A DNA stretch of 6,544 nucleotides from Bacteroidota bacterium (GTDB lineage: Bacteria > Bacteroidota > Bacteroidia > Bacteroidales > 4484-276), in assembly GCA_013203545.1 (NCBI GenBank), contig JABMQA010000941.1:1-6544 (forward strand), read 5' to 3'. Below, one piece after another: positions 1 to 5,894 of the stretch. The position numbers were made by a program, and so were the translations under genes. The notes under the pieces were generated by a model. The model had not been told where the DNA came from. It ran no database searches and worked only from the letters and a program-made list of their open reading frames with translations. Within the stretch, counting starts at the first letter, position 1. Each line of letters begins with the position of its first letter.

Positions 1-39
1 TGTCTATGTGGTTGAAAAAAAGAGGTAACCACTAAGACA
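1..39. repeat. Imperfect inverted repeat at left edge
   Basis: Bases 1-13 and 27-39 are reverse complements of each other at 11 of 13 positions; the two mismatches are adjacent at the centre of the arm. The arms are separated by a purine-rich, A-rich spacer at 14-26. The right arm begins the CACTAAG repeat described separately, so the left edge seems to be an oppositely oriented copy of the same or a related repeat, cut by the window boundary. No gene overlaps it. The full extent of the left arm cannot be seen. Confidence 0.55.
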
Positions 40-63
40 CAAGCACACTAAGATTTCACTAAG
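27..63. repeat. Short direct repeats of CACTAAG
   Basis: The heptamer CACTAAG occurs at 30-36, 46-52 and 57-63, with a degenerate CACAAG at 38-43, giving start-to-start spacings of 8, 8 and 11 bases. Strings of the type ACCACTAAGACAC...CACTAAG are, from memory, widespread in intergenic DNA of Bacteroidota and other environmental bacteria; their function is not known to me. Copy number and phylogeny cannot be checked here. It lies downstream of adk, in a stretch without genes. The spacing is too short and the units too irregular for a CRISPR array. Confidence 0.6.
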
Positions 64-116
64 TTTCTTGCCTATGCGGCATAAAAATGTACGATGAGTC
101 AGGAGTTCTGAATACC

Positions 117-158
117 ATGCCACTACCCAAAAAAAAAGGCAATTATTTAGTGTGGCAT
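117..158. repeat. Inverted repeat downstream of adk
   Basis: ATGCCAC at 117-123 is perfectly complementary to GTGGCAT at 152-158, and the pairing can extend by TA with a two-base bulge. The loop of 28 bases contains an A9 run (129-137) that reads as a U tract in the adk-sense transcript. The U tract lies inside the loop rather than after the stem, so this is not a standard rho-independent terminator. It may still mark the 3' end of the adk transcript, which stops at 181, but that is inference. The rest of 1-180 shows no coding potential. Confidence 0.35.
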
Positions 159-180
159 CAAAATACATGAAGAATACGGC

Positions 181-753
181 CTAAATCATTGGTTCGACTT
201 CCAGGCAAATATTTCCGAAGATATCCTCGATCGATCCAACACCATTTACAGCCTTAAATTTGTTTTGCTTCTGGTAAAAGGCGATTAAGGGACTTGTCTG
301 TGTATGGTACACATTCATCCTGTTCCGTATAATATCTTCGGTATCATCTTTCCTGCCTTCAGCGATAGCCCGCTTGAGAAGACGCTGTATGATCTCCTCT
401 TCGTTAACATCCAACGCCAGCACCATAGATACGCAATCGTTTTTCCTGGCAAGCATCCTGTCAAGATCCTCTGCCTGCTGTGCTGTTCGTGGGAAACCAT
501 CAAAGATAAAACCCACATTTCCTGAGAACTTTTGCAAGGCATTATCCAAAATTTCAATGAGTAGTTCATCGGGAACCAACTCACCCTTTTCGATAATACC
601 CTGCACTTTCAGTCCGAGCTCGGTTTTATTTTTGATTTCACTCCTGAAAATATCCCCAGTAGAAATGTGTGCCAGATTGTACTTTTCAGCAATTTTAACG
701 GATTGTGTTCCTTTTCCCGATCCGGGAGGGCCAAATAAAATGAAATTAAACAT
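181..753 (-). CDS. adk: Adenylate kinase, short-LID form
   Basis: This 190-residue cytosolic enzyme interconverts ATP + AMP and 2 ADP and so balances adenine nucleotides. The P-loop GPPGSGKGT is at residues 8-16 (Lys14). The AMP-site stretch HISTGDIFR is at 29-37, and FDGFPRT with Arg89 at 84-90, followed by Gln93. The LID is short: Arg128, the GRKDD segment at 133-137 and the Arg of RNRM near 145 are present, but there is no zinc-binding insertion, which explains the length below the roughly 215 residues of long-form enzymes. The frame stays open to an ATG at 814-816, but that start lies upstream of the likely promoter (-7 motif at 791-798). The ATG at 751-753 puts the P-loop at the usual distance from the N-terminus, so I choose it. 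The stop is TAG. It stands alone on this strand, divergent from the DUF4271 gene. Confidence 0.95.
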   Translation of the reverse strand: MFNFILFGPPGSGKGTQSVKIAEKYNLAHISTGDIFRSEIKNKTELGLKVQGIIEKGELVPDELLIEILDNALQKFSGNVGFIFDGFPRTAQQAEDLDRMLARKNDCVSMVLALDVNEEEIIQRLLKRAIAEGRKDDTEDIIRNRMNVYHTQTSPLIAFYQKQNKFKAVNGVGSIEDIFGNICLEVEPMI

Positions 754-790
754 AAAATAATGGTTTTTAATTATGATTGAAATTAGCGAC

Positions 791-824
791 CAAATATAAA
801 AAAAAGAGTTACCCAAGTCCCAAA
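791..824 (-). promoter_or_regulatory. Promoter of adk, Bacteroidota type
   Basis: Read on the minus strand, 798-791 is TATATTTG, an exact match to the -7 consensus TAnnTTTG of Bacteroidota. A TTTG that can serve as the -33 element lies at 824-821, 22 bases upstream. Transcription would begin a few bases beyond 791, giving an AT-rich leader of about 30 bases before the ATG at 753. This rules against the upstream in-frame ATG at 816. The assignment rests on motif match only. Confidence 0.6.
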
Positions 825-834
825 CAAATATGAT

Positions 835-842
835 TAATTTTG
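835..842 (+). promoter_or_regulatory. Possible promoter of the DUF4271-hemD-rnpA block
   Basis: TAATTTTG at 835-842 matches TAnnTTTG exactly, but I see no good TTG-type -33 element at the proper distance. Initiation would fall close to the ATG at 854, leaving a leader of only a few bases. That would imply either a nearly leaderless message or use of the second ATG at 866. The motif is simple and AT-rich, so a chance match is possible. Confidence 0.35.
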
Positions 843-853
843 CACAATAATTA

Positions 854-1729
854 ATGAAATTGCAGATGTCGTCCCAAATTGAGATTCTTTACCCTGAAAT
901 ACAAACATTAGAACCCCCCAATGATTCATCAGTGGTCGATTCCGTGTTTTCAGGTTATATTCAACCTGCGGATAGCATTTTCGATTTATCTGATAATACG
1001 GTCACCTTAGCCCAACAAAAATTTATTACCGAATCCATCGAAGAACCGATTCTTTTCAGGGAAATATCAAACAACAAGGATCAACAAGGCTGGCAAATCG
1101 GAGCGCTATTTTTCTGCATGATACTACTCACTTTCCTCAGGTTAACTCAAAAAAATTATTTTAAAAATATTATCACAGGCATCTCATCAAAAGCTATTTT
1201 CAACCAGATGCTCAGGGATGGGAATTTCATGTCCGCCTTCGCAGTAATTCCGTCTTTTCTAATATTTATTGTCACCATGTCTTTGCTAATCTTTCAACTG
1301 ATTCTTCTTGAACAACCTGTTCTGTCAAATGGGTTTTCGTCAGAAGTTAGTAAATTTACCATGGTTCTATCAATAGTGGCAGGCTTTTTTTTTATTAAGG
1401 CGATTTTAATACGAATAATCGGATACATTTTTAAAATGAGGTCGTTGTCAACGCTTTACCTTGCCAATAAAGTTTTATTTAATACCATGACAGGAATTGT
1501 ATTTTTACCATTGCTGGTTTTATCAACAACGATGATGAATAATACTATTTTCTACATAACCCTGTTTACAGGCTTTTTAATATTCATTTTCAGCATACTC
1601 CGGGGAATTCTTATTATCTTAAGTATTAGAAAATATTCTTTGTATCAAATTTTTATTTATCTTTGCACCCTCGAAATTTTACCGGTTCTGATAATTGTTA
1701 AATTGCTTATTAAAGACGGTCAGTTTTAA
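854..1729 (+). CDS. DUF4271 family integral membrane protein
   Basis: This 291-residue protein has unknown function. About 78 N-terminal residues are polar and acidic. About six hydrophobic helices follow, by eye near residues 80-97, 128-152, 168-190, 208-225, 232-256 and 262-285. The C-terminal segment YLCTLEILPVLIIVK (residues 269-283) resembles what I know as the hallmark end of DUF4271 proteins. No signal peptide or catalytic motif is evident. An in-frame TAA at 848-850 limits the start to ATG 854, or Met5 at 866. It is followed after 53 bases by hemD, an order conserved in Bacteroidota, which suggests co-transcription but does not reveal its job. A role in the envelope is only a guess from its location in the membrane. 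Family assignment is from recall of the C-terminal motif and the synteny. Confidence 0.8.
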   Translation: MKLQMSSQIEILYPEIQTLEPPNDSSVVDSVFSGYIQPADSIFDLSDNTVTLAQQKFITESIEEPILFREISNNKDQQGWQIGALFFCMILLTFLRLTQKNYFKNIITGISSKAIFNQMLRDGNFMSAFAVIPSFLIFIVTMSLLIFQLILLEQPVLSNGFSSEVSKFTMVLSIVAGFFFIKAILIRIIGYIFKMRSLSTLYLANKVLFNTMTGIVFLPLLVLSTTMMNNTIFYITLFTGFLIFIFSILRGILIILSIRKYSLYQIFIYLCTLEILPVLIIVKLLIKDGQF

Positions 1730-1782
1730 CTGTTATTTATTGAAAAAGATCAAAACTAGAGCATAACAAAAACTTTTAGTGA

Positions 1783-2547
1783 ATGATTAAAAAAATCCTT
1801 GTATCCCAGCCGCAGCCGGCTGATCCGATAAAATCCCCATACAATGAATTGTCACAGAAGTACAATCTGAAGGTAGATTTTTACAAATTTATCAAGGTAG
1901 AAGGTGTCCCTTCGCGTGTTTTCAGAAAGGACAAGGTTAGCATTTTGGATCACTCTGCTGTAATTTTTACGAGCAGAAATTCAGTTGATCACTTTTTTAG
2001 AATGTGCAAAGAAATGCGCGTTGAAGTACCAGACAGTATGAAATATTTCAGTATTTCAGAGTCAACATCCTTTTACCTTCAAAAATATGTTCAGTACAGG
2101 AAGCGGAAGATTTTTCACGGAAAACAAAATTTTAAGGATCTTCTTGAAATAATTAAAAAACATAAGGACGAAAAATTCCTTTTACCCTGTTCTGATATTT
2201 ACAAGCAGACCTTACCGAAACTGTTGGAGGAAAACAAAATCGCCTATTCCAAGGCAGTGATATATAAAACACTGGCAAGCGATTTATCGGATTTGGATAT
2301 CAATAATTACGACATGCTTATTTTCTTTAGTCCATCAGGTGTGCAATCGTTGTTGAAGAATTTCCCGGATTTTATTCAGGGGGAAACAAAAATTGCAGTA
2401 TTTGGTCCCACTACCGCAAAAGCTGTTAAAGATGCCGGCTTCAAACTTGATTTAAATGCCCCGACTAAAACAGCACCATCAATGACCATGGCGCTTGATC
2501 AGTTTCTTGAAAAGGCTTTCAAGAAAAATGGGGCGAGAGTTGGTTAG
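1783..2547 (+). CDS. hemD: Uroporphyrinogen-III synthase
   Basis: HemD closes and inverts ring D of hydroxymethylbilane to give uroporphyrinogen III, the precursor of heme, siroheme and cobalamin, in the cytosol. The 254-residue length is typical. The two-lobed pattern is visible: the first lobe has FTSRNSVDHFF at 62-72, and the second has LLPCSD at 133-138, the IYKT segment with Tyr161 at 160-163, and FFSPSGVQSLL at 181-191. The C-terminal part has AVFGPTTAKAVKDAGF at 205-220 and the closing APSMTMALDQF helix. These fit the HEM4 family, which is poorly conserved in sequence, so the fold-level pattern matters more than any single residue. An in-frame TGA at 1780-1782 directly precedes the ATG. 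No other hem gene is in the window; isolated hemD next to a DUF4271 gene is usual in Bacteroidota. Confidence 0.88.
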   Translation: MIKKILVSQPQPADPIKSPYNELSQKYNLKVDFYKFIKVEGVPSRVFRKDKVSILDHSAVIFTSRNSVDHFFRMCKEMRVEVPDSMKYFSISESTSFYLQKYVQYRKRKIFHGKQNFKDLLEIIKKHKDEKFLLPCSDIYKQTLPKLLEENKIAYSKAVIYKTLASDLSDLDINNYDMLIFFSPSGVQSLLKNFPDFIQGETKIAVFGPTTAKAVKDAGFKLDLNAPTKTAPSMTMALDQFLEKAFKKNGARVG

Positions 2548-2569
2548 TCCGATTTTCACCAATATTCCC

Positions 2570-2619
2570 GGTTTAACAATTTTTAACCTGCCATTCAATA
2601 GCAATATTCCTAAATGGCA
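2570..2619 (+). promoter_or_regulatory. Two possible stem-loops upstream of rnpA
   Basis: Between hemD and rnpA, TGCCATT at 2589-2595 pairs perfectly with AATGGCA at 2613-2619 across a 17-base loop. Just before it, GGTTTAA at 2570-2576 can pair with TTTTAACC at 2581-2588 using one bulged T. No U tract follows either stem, so neither is a convincing terminator. They may be processing or translation-control structures in the rnpA leader, or chance pairings in AT-rich DNA. I see no clear TAnnTTTG promoter in this 91-base gap. Confidence 0.3.
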
Positions 2620-2638
2620 ATTACCTGATCATTAGCAG

Positions 2639-3037
2639 ATGATGATTAACGGGCATACATTTTCCAAGTGCGAAAGATTGTTGCATCGAAAAGTTATTGA
2701 TCAACTTTTCAGACGTGGCAGGTATATTTACATTTTTCCATTTAAAATTCTCTATCTGGATGTACCCGAACATGCCGGGATTTTCGGCCCGTCGCCTGCA
2801 AAAGTCTTATTTACAGTACCCAAACGACGGTTTAAAAATGCATCTTCCAGAAACCGGATCAAGAGACTACTCCGCGAAGCTTACCGGAAAAATAAACCAA
2901 TCCTCTATGACCCCTTGTCCGCAAAGGGTAAACTTTTAATTCTGGGTATTGTTTACAATGGCAATAAGGAACCCGCATACCACGAAATAGAATCAAAAAT
3001 AATATTGGCATTAAACCGTTTAGTAGTGGAGATTTGA
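2639..3037 (+). CDS. rnpA: Ribonuclease P protein component
   Basis: RnpA is the basic protein subunit that binds the RNase P RNA and the 5' leader of precursor tRNAs, aiding 5' end maturation. The protein has 132 residues, near the family norm. The N-terminal TFSKCERL segment (7-14) is the usual opening, followed by LFRRGRYIYIFPFKILYL (23-40). The signature arginine-rich helix lies at residues 62-83, with RNR at 71-73 and KRLLREAYR after it, preceded by the conserved FTVPKR strand. An in-frame TAG at 2633-2635 limits the start to ATG 2639 or the adjacent ATG 2642. Unlike most bacteria there is no rpmH upstream, as is usual for Bacteroidota. No yidD follows, and the 73-base gap to the protease gene holds no ORF of that size. 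Confidence 0.95.
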   Translation: MMINGHTFSKCERLLHRKVIDQLFRRGRYIYIFPFKILYLDVPEHAGIFGPSPAKVLFTVPKRRFKNASSRNRIKRLLREAYRKNKPILYDPLSAKGKLLILGIVYNGNKEPAYHEIESKIILALNRLVVEI

Positions 3038-3110
3038 AGAAAATGTTTTTGTTATGAAACTCCCGGTAACGTACTATAAAATTAATTTATCACTTTAAGG
3101 TACCCGTAAT

Positions 3111-4790
3111 ATGAAAAAGTATATTATATATTGCTTCGCAATGCTTTCGGTGTTGGCCACAACCATCCATGCATTCAGCCAGGGTAAGAACAATGATTTT
3201 GAGATTTCAAAAAATCTGGATGTTTTTACCGAACTCTACAAACAGTTAGACATTTATTATGTTGATGACGTCAATCCGGGCGAATTAATGAAGTCAGGAA
3301 TAGACGCCATGCTCGAAACACTCGACCCGTTTACCAATTTTATCCCGGAGGCTGAAATTGAAGATTACAGACTTCTGACCACCGGCGAATATGGTGGTAT
3401 CGGCGCGCTAATACACAGGCAGGGTGATTTTGTTGTAATTTCGGAACCGTACCTGGGATTTCCGGCTGAGAAAAACGGTTTGCTGGCGGGGGATAAAATT
3501 CTTAAAGTTGATGATCAGGATGCTACGGGAAAATCTACTGACGATGTAAGTAAAATATTGAAGGGCGAACCAGGCACAAGCATACGGATACTGGTTGAAC
3601 GCGAAGGTATTGAAAAACCATTCCTCGTTGAGTTGCAGCGGGAAAATATCAAAATCGACAACATTCCCTATTATGGAATGCTAAACGATAACGTTGGCTA
3701 TATTAAATTAACAAGTTTTACACAAAACGCAGGAGCAGAAGTAAAAAAGGCGTTTCTTGAACTGAAGGATGATCACGATCTCAAGGGACTGGTTTTTGAT
3801 TTGCGCGGTAATGGGGGCGGTTTGCTGCACGAAGCTGTGAACATTGTTAATATTTTTTCAAATGAAGGTGAACTCGTGGTAAGCACCAAGGGCAAGGACA
3901 GCAAAAAAAACAATTCGTACTATACCACAAAAAAGCCCACCGACCTTGAAATTCCGTTGGTTTTTCTCGTTGACCCGGGAAGCGCATCCGCATCAGAAAT
4001 TGTATCCGGTGCCATCCAGGATCTTGACCGTGGTATCATACTTGGGCAAAGGACATATGGTAAAGGGCTTGTTCAAAATGTCTTCCCGCTTTCGTACAAC
4101 TCAAAAGTAAAAGTAACCGTGGCAAAATATTACATCCCAAGTGGAAGGTGTATCCAGGCCATTGATTATTCACACAAAGATGATGAAGGCATTGCTCATA
4201 AAATACCGGATTCGCTGATATCGGAGTTCTCGACTAAAAATGGCAGAAAAGTTTACGATGGTGGTGGTATTGATCCGGATATAAAAATGGAACCTGAGAT
4301 GCTCAGCCCAATTGCTATGGCCTTGTTTACAAAATACCTCATCTTTGATTATGCAACAAAATTTCACCGGGAGCATGATTCAATTCCACCTTCCCGGGAA
4401 TTTATAATTACCGAAGACATGTACCAGGATTTTATAAGCTATGTACATTCAAGGGATTTTGAATATACTACGGCAAGTGAGAAAAACCTAAAAAAATTGA
4501 TGGAAGTTGCAGAAAAAGAGAAGTATCTGGACGATATTCAGGATGAAATAAATCTGCTTGAAACGAAATTGATGCACAACAAAGACGAAGACCTGCTAAC
4601 ACATCGTGAGCAAATCAGTGAGATACTGAAAATCGAAATAGCTTCGCGTTATTATTACCAGAAAGGCAAAGTGGAAGCAAACTTAAGCACAGATCCTGAA
4701 ATAAAAATGGCTATCGAATTGATTGAAGAAAAGCAACAGTACACATCAATACTGGAAGGAATTCCAGACAAGGCGGAGAAACTGGACTAA
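3111..4790 (+). CDS. Secreted S41 carboxy-terminal processing protease
   Basis: This 559-residue serine protease of the Tsp/CtpA (MEROPS S41A) type acts outside the cytoplasmic membrane, trimming or degrading proteins from the C-terminus. An N-terminal Sec signal peptide covers about residues 1-24 (KK, hydrophobic core, then AFSQ). An N-terminal helical part with LDPFTNFIPE (71-80) leads into a PDZ domain at about 92-165 (GGIGALI, then GLLAGDKILKVD). The catalytic core has FDLRGNGGG at 229-237. The catalytic Ser is most likely Ser293 within SASASEI, with Lys318 in YGKG and Gln322; the Ser-Lys spacing of 25 and Lys-Gln spacing of 4 match E. coli Prc and B. subtilis CtpB. About 230 charged residues follow the triad, an extension with helical character. 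A TAAGG at 3096-3100 lies 10 bases before the ATG as a weak ribosome site, and its TAA is the in-frame stop. A strong terminator follows. The substrate is unknown. Confidence 0.93.
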   Translation: MKKYIIYCFAMLSVLATTIHAFSQGKNNDFEISKNLDVFTELYKQLDIYYVDDVNPGELMKSGIDAMLETLDPFTNFIPEAEIEDYRLLTTGEYGGIGALIHRQGDFVVISEPYLGFPAEKNGLLAGDKILKVDDQDATGKSTDDVSKILKGEPGTSIRILVEREGIEKPFLVELQRENIKIDNIPYYGMLNDNVGYIKLTSFTQNAGAEVKKAFLELKDDHDLKGLVFDLRGNGGGLLHEAVNIVNIFSNEGELVVSTKGKDSKKNNSYYTTKKPTDLEIPLVFLVDPGSASASEIVSGAIQDLDRGIILGQRTYGKGLVQNVFPLSYNSKVKVTVAKYYIPSGRCIQAIDYSHKDDEGIAHKIPDSLISEFSTKNGRKVYDGGGIDPDIKMEPEMLSPIAMALFTKYLIFDYATKFHREHDSIPPSREFIITEDMYQDFISYVHSRDFEYTTASEKNLKKLMEVAEKEKYLDDIQDEINLLETKLMHNKDEDLLTHREQISEILKIEIASRYYYQKGKVEANLSTDPEIKMAIELIEEKQQYTSILEGIPDKAEKLD

Positions 4791-4813
4791 AATAGATATT
4801 TTACTGAACAACG

Positions 4814-4853
4814 AAGGCTGCTTGATGGAATAATCCGTGGAGCAGCCTTTTTT
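4814..4853 (+). terminator. Rho-independent terminator after the S41 protease gene
   Basis: AAGGCTGCT at 4814-4822 pairs perfectly with AGCAGCCTT at 4841-4849, and a T6 run at 4848-4853 completes a standard terminator. The 18-base loop can form a small inner GGA/TCC pairing (4827-4829 with 4834-4836). It sits 23 bases past the protease stop codon. The U tract is on the plus strand only, so it ends the rightward transcript of the block that includes hemD, rnpA and the protease. Confidence 0.9.
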
Positions 4854-4874
4854 ATATTATTTATGTTTTATGAA

Positions 4875-4908
4875 TTGTACGTCAATTCCATAATTATTTG
4901 TACTTTCG
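4875..4908 (+). promoter_or_regulatory. Promoter of the cdd block, Bacteroidota type
   Basis: TACTTTCG at 4901-4908 matches TAnnTTTG with one difference, a variant often seen in this phylum, and a TTG at 4875-4877 lies 23 bases upstream as a possible -33 element. It follows directly after the terminator, where a new promoter is needed. Initiation would be near 4915, leaving a short leader before the ATG at 4932. The upstream in-frame ATG at 4863 would then lie outside the message. Confidence 0.5.
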
Positions 4909-4931
4909 CTACATTCAATGCAAACCTATAT

Positions 4932-5426
4932 ATGAAAATTAAATACAATTTTGAATTTGAAGAGTATGAATCATTGGATCAAATAAGCGATGCCGACAGA
5001 CAACTTATCCATAAGGCAATTGATTCAGCAGATAAAGCCTACGCACCTTATTCTAAGTATTTTGTAGGTGTAGCACTTAGCCTTGACGATGGCCGGGTAG
5101 TTACTGCCAATAACCAGGAAAATGCAGCTTATCCCTCCGGCTTGTGCGCTGAAAGAATTGCAGTATTTTATGCCAATTCAAATTTTCCCGACACCAAAAT
5201 AGAGACGATTGCTATCACAGCAAAGGCTGAAAATTTTGACATTTCAGAGCCTGTAACCCCATGCGGTGCCTGCAGACAGGTTATGGCCGAAGCCGAAAAC
5301 CGGCAACAAGAAAGTATAAGGGTGATCATGATGGGTGAAAAAGGGAAAATATACATTTCCGAAAGCATTGCTAATCTTTTACCCCTTATGTTTCATGCTG
5401 AGGGACTTAAGAAACAAAAACACTGA
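4932..5426 (+). CDS. cdd: Cytidine deaminase
   Basis: This cytosolic zinc hydrolase deaminates cytidine and deoxycytidine to uridine and deoxyuridine in pyrimidine salvage. It has 164 residues from the chosen start. The substrate region APYSKYFVGVAL (38-49) carries the base-stacking Phe44, and NQEN (61-64) gives the ribose-binding Asn61 and Glu63. The catalytic motif CAER (72-75) supplies Cys72 and Glu74, and PCGAC (110-114) supplies Cys111 and Cys114, so all three zinc ligands are cysteines as in the small homotetrameric enzymes. It is longer than the roughly 130-residue classic form because of an acidic N-terminal extension and a lysine-rich tail. The frame is open back to ATG 4863, but that start would place the promoter inside the gene and add an unrelated hydrophobic N-terminus, so ATG 4932 is preferred. 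It is the first gene of the second block. Confidence 0.94.
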   Translation: MKIKYNFEFEEYESLDQISDADRQLIHKAIDSADKAYAPYSKYFVGVALSLDDGRVVTANNQENAAYPSGLCAERIAVFYANSNFPDTKIETIAITAKAENFDISEPVTPCGACRQVMAEAENRQQESIRVIMMGEKGKIYISESIANLLPLMFHAEGLKKQKH

Positions 5427-5452
5427 ACAACCATTCAGTTGGTTTAAATTAA

Positions 5453-5464
5453 CCGGCCTGCCGG
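5453..5464. repeat. Small GC-rich palindrome between cdd and thioesterase genes
   Basis: CCGGC at 5453-5457 and GCCGG at 5460-5464 form a perfect inverted repeat with a two-base centre, in otherwise AT-rich DNA. Just before it, AACCA and TGGTT around 5429-5442 could form another weak hairpin. A two-base loop makes an RNA hairpin of full length unlikely, and no U tract follows, so it is not a terminator. It could be a protein-binding palindrome or chance. Confidence 0.3.
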
Positions 5465-5478
5465 CAAATACAATATGA

Positions 5479-5892
5479 ATGATGAGGCTCATTTCAACTA
5501 AAATATGTAAGACAAAGGATATTGGGATCAACAACAATTTGTTTGGTGGCAGCATGCTTGCCTGGTTAGATGAGTCCGGCGGCACCATGGCGGCAGAGGA
5601 AACCTATTCACCAAATATGATCACACTTAAAATTGATGAAGTTTTATTTAAGAAACCCGTTAAAGTTAACGACCATATAAGAATTTACGGTAAGGTACTG
5701 GATGTTGGCAAATCCTCCTTATCCCTTTACCTTGAAGCACGTCGTTTTTGTTTTGATACGAGACTTGAAGTACCGGTATGCTCAACAAAAATGCTCTTTG
5801 TAAATATTGATGAAAACGGCCACTCAAAACCAATAGCGGATCAAATTCAGAAAAAAATAAGACAATCACTGCAAAATAATAAACAATTATAA
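5479..5892 (+). CDS. Acyl-CoA thioesterase, hotdog fold (YciA/ACOT-like)
   Basis: This is a 137-residue, single-domain cytosolic hotdog protein, expected to hydrolyse acyl-CoA thioesters to free acid and CoA. The family signature is near the N-terminus: NNNLFGGSMLAWLDESGG (18-35), with the GG turn at 23-24 and the likely catalytic Asp31 on the central hot-dog helix. The strands that follow (ITLKIDEVLFKKPVKVNDHIRIYGKVLDVG, then SLSLYLEARR) match the family's pattern of a sheet wrapping that helix. The chain length preference cannot be read from the sequence. An in-frame TGA at 5476-5478 directly precedes the ATG, so translation begins at 5479 or at the next codon, ATG 5482. It lies 52 bases after cdd and two bases before the ChaN-type gene, with which it is surely co-transcribed. 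Confidence 0.87.
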   Translation: MMRLISTKICKTKDIGINNNLFGGSMLAWLDESGGTMAAEETYSPNMITLKIDEVLFKKPVKVNDHIRIYGKVLDVGKSSLSLYLEARRFCFDTRLEVPVCSTKMLFVNIDENGHSKPIADQIQKKIRQSLQNNKQL

Positions 5893-5894
5893 AT

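Noticed and set aside
30..63. CRISPR array
   Set aside because: Repeats are only seven bases, with 8-11 base periodicity, far below CRISPR repeat and spacer sizes, and no cas gene is present.
304..760. Plus-strand open frames opposite adk
   Set aside because: They are antisense shadows of a gene with every adenylate kinase motif in place; their translations show no recognisable domain.
754..816. Longer adk start giving 21 extra residues
   Set aside because: The extra residues precede the P-loop at an unusual distance, look like translated AT-rich intergenic DNA, and the likely promoter lies inside them.
4863..4931. Longer cdd start giving 23 extra residues
   Set aside because: The stretch overlaps the probable promoter, starts just after the terminator and adds a hydrophobic N-terminus not expected in a cytosolic deaminase.
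5475..5501. Eight-codon frame overlapping the thioesterase start
   Set aside because: An ATG at 5475 opens a short frame ending at 5501. It could be a leader peptide, but such short frames are common by chance and the thioesterase start is explained without it.
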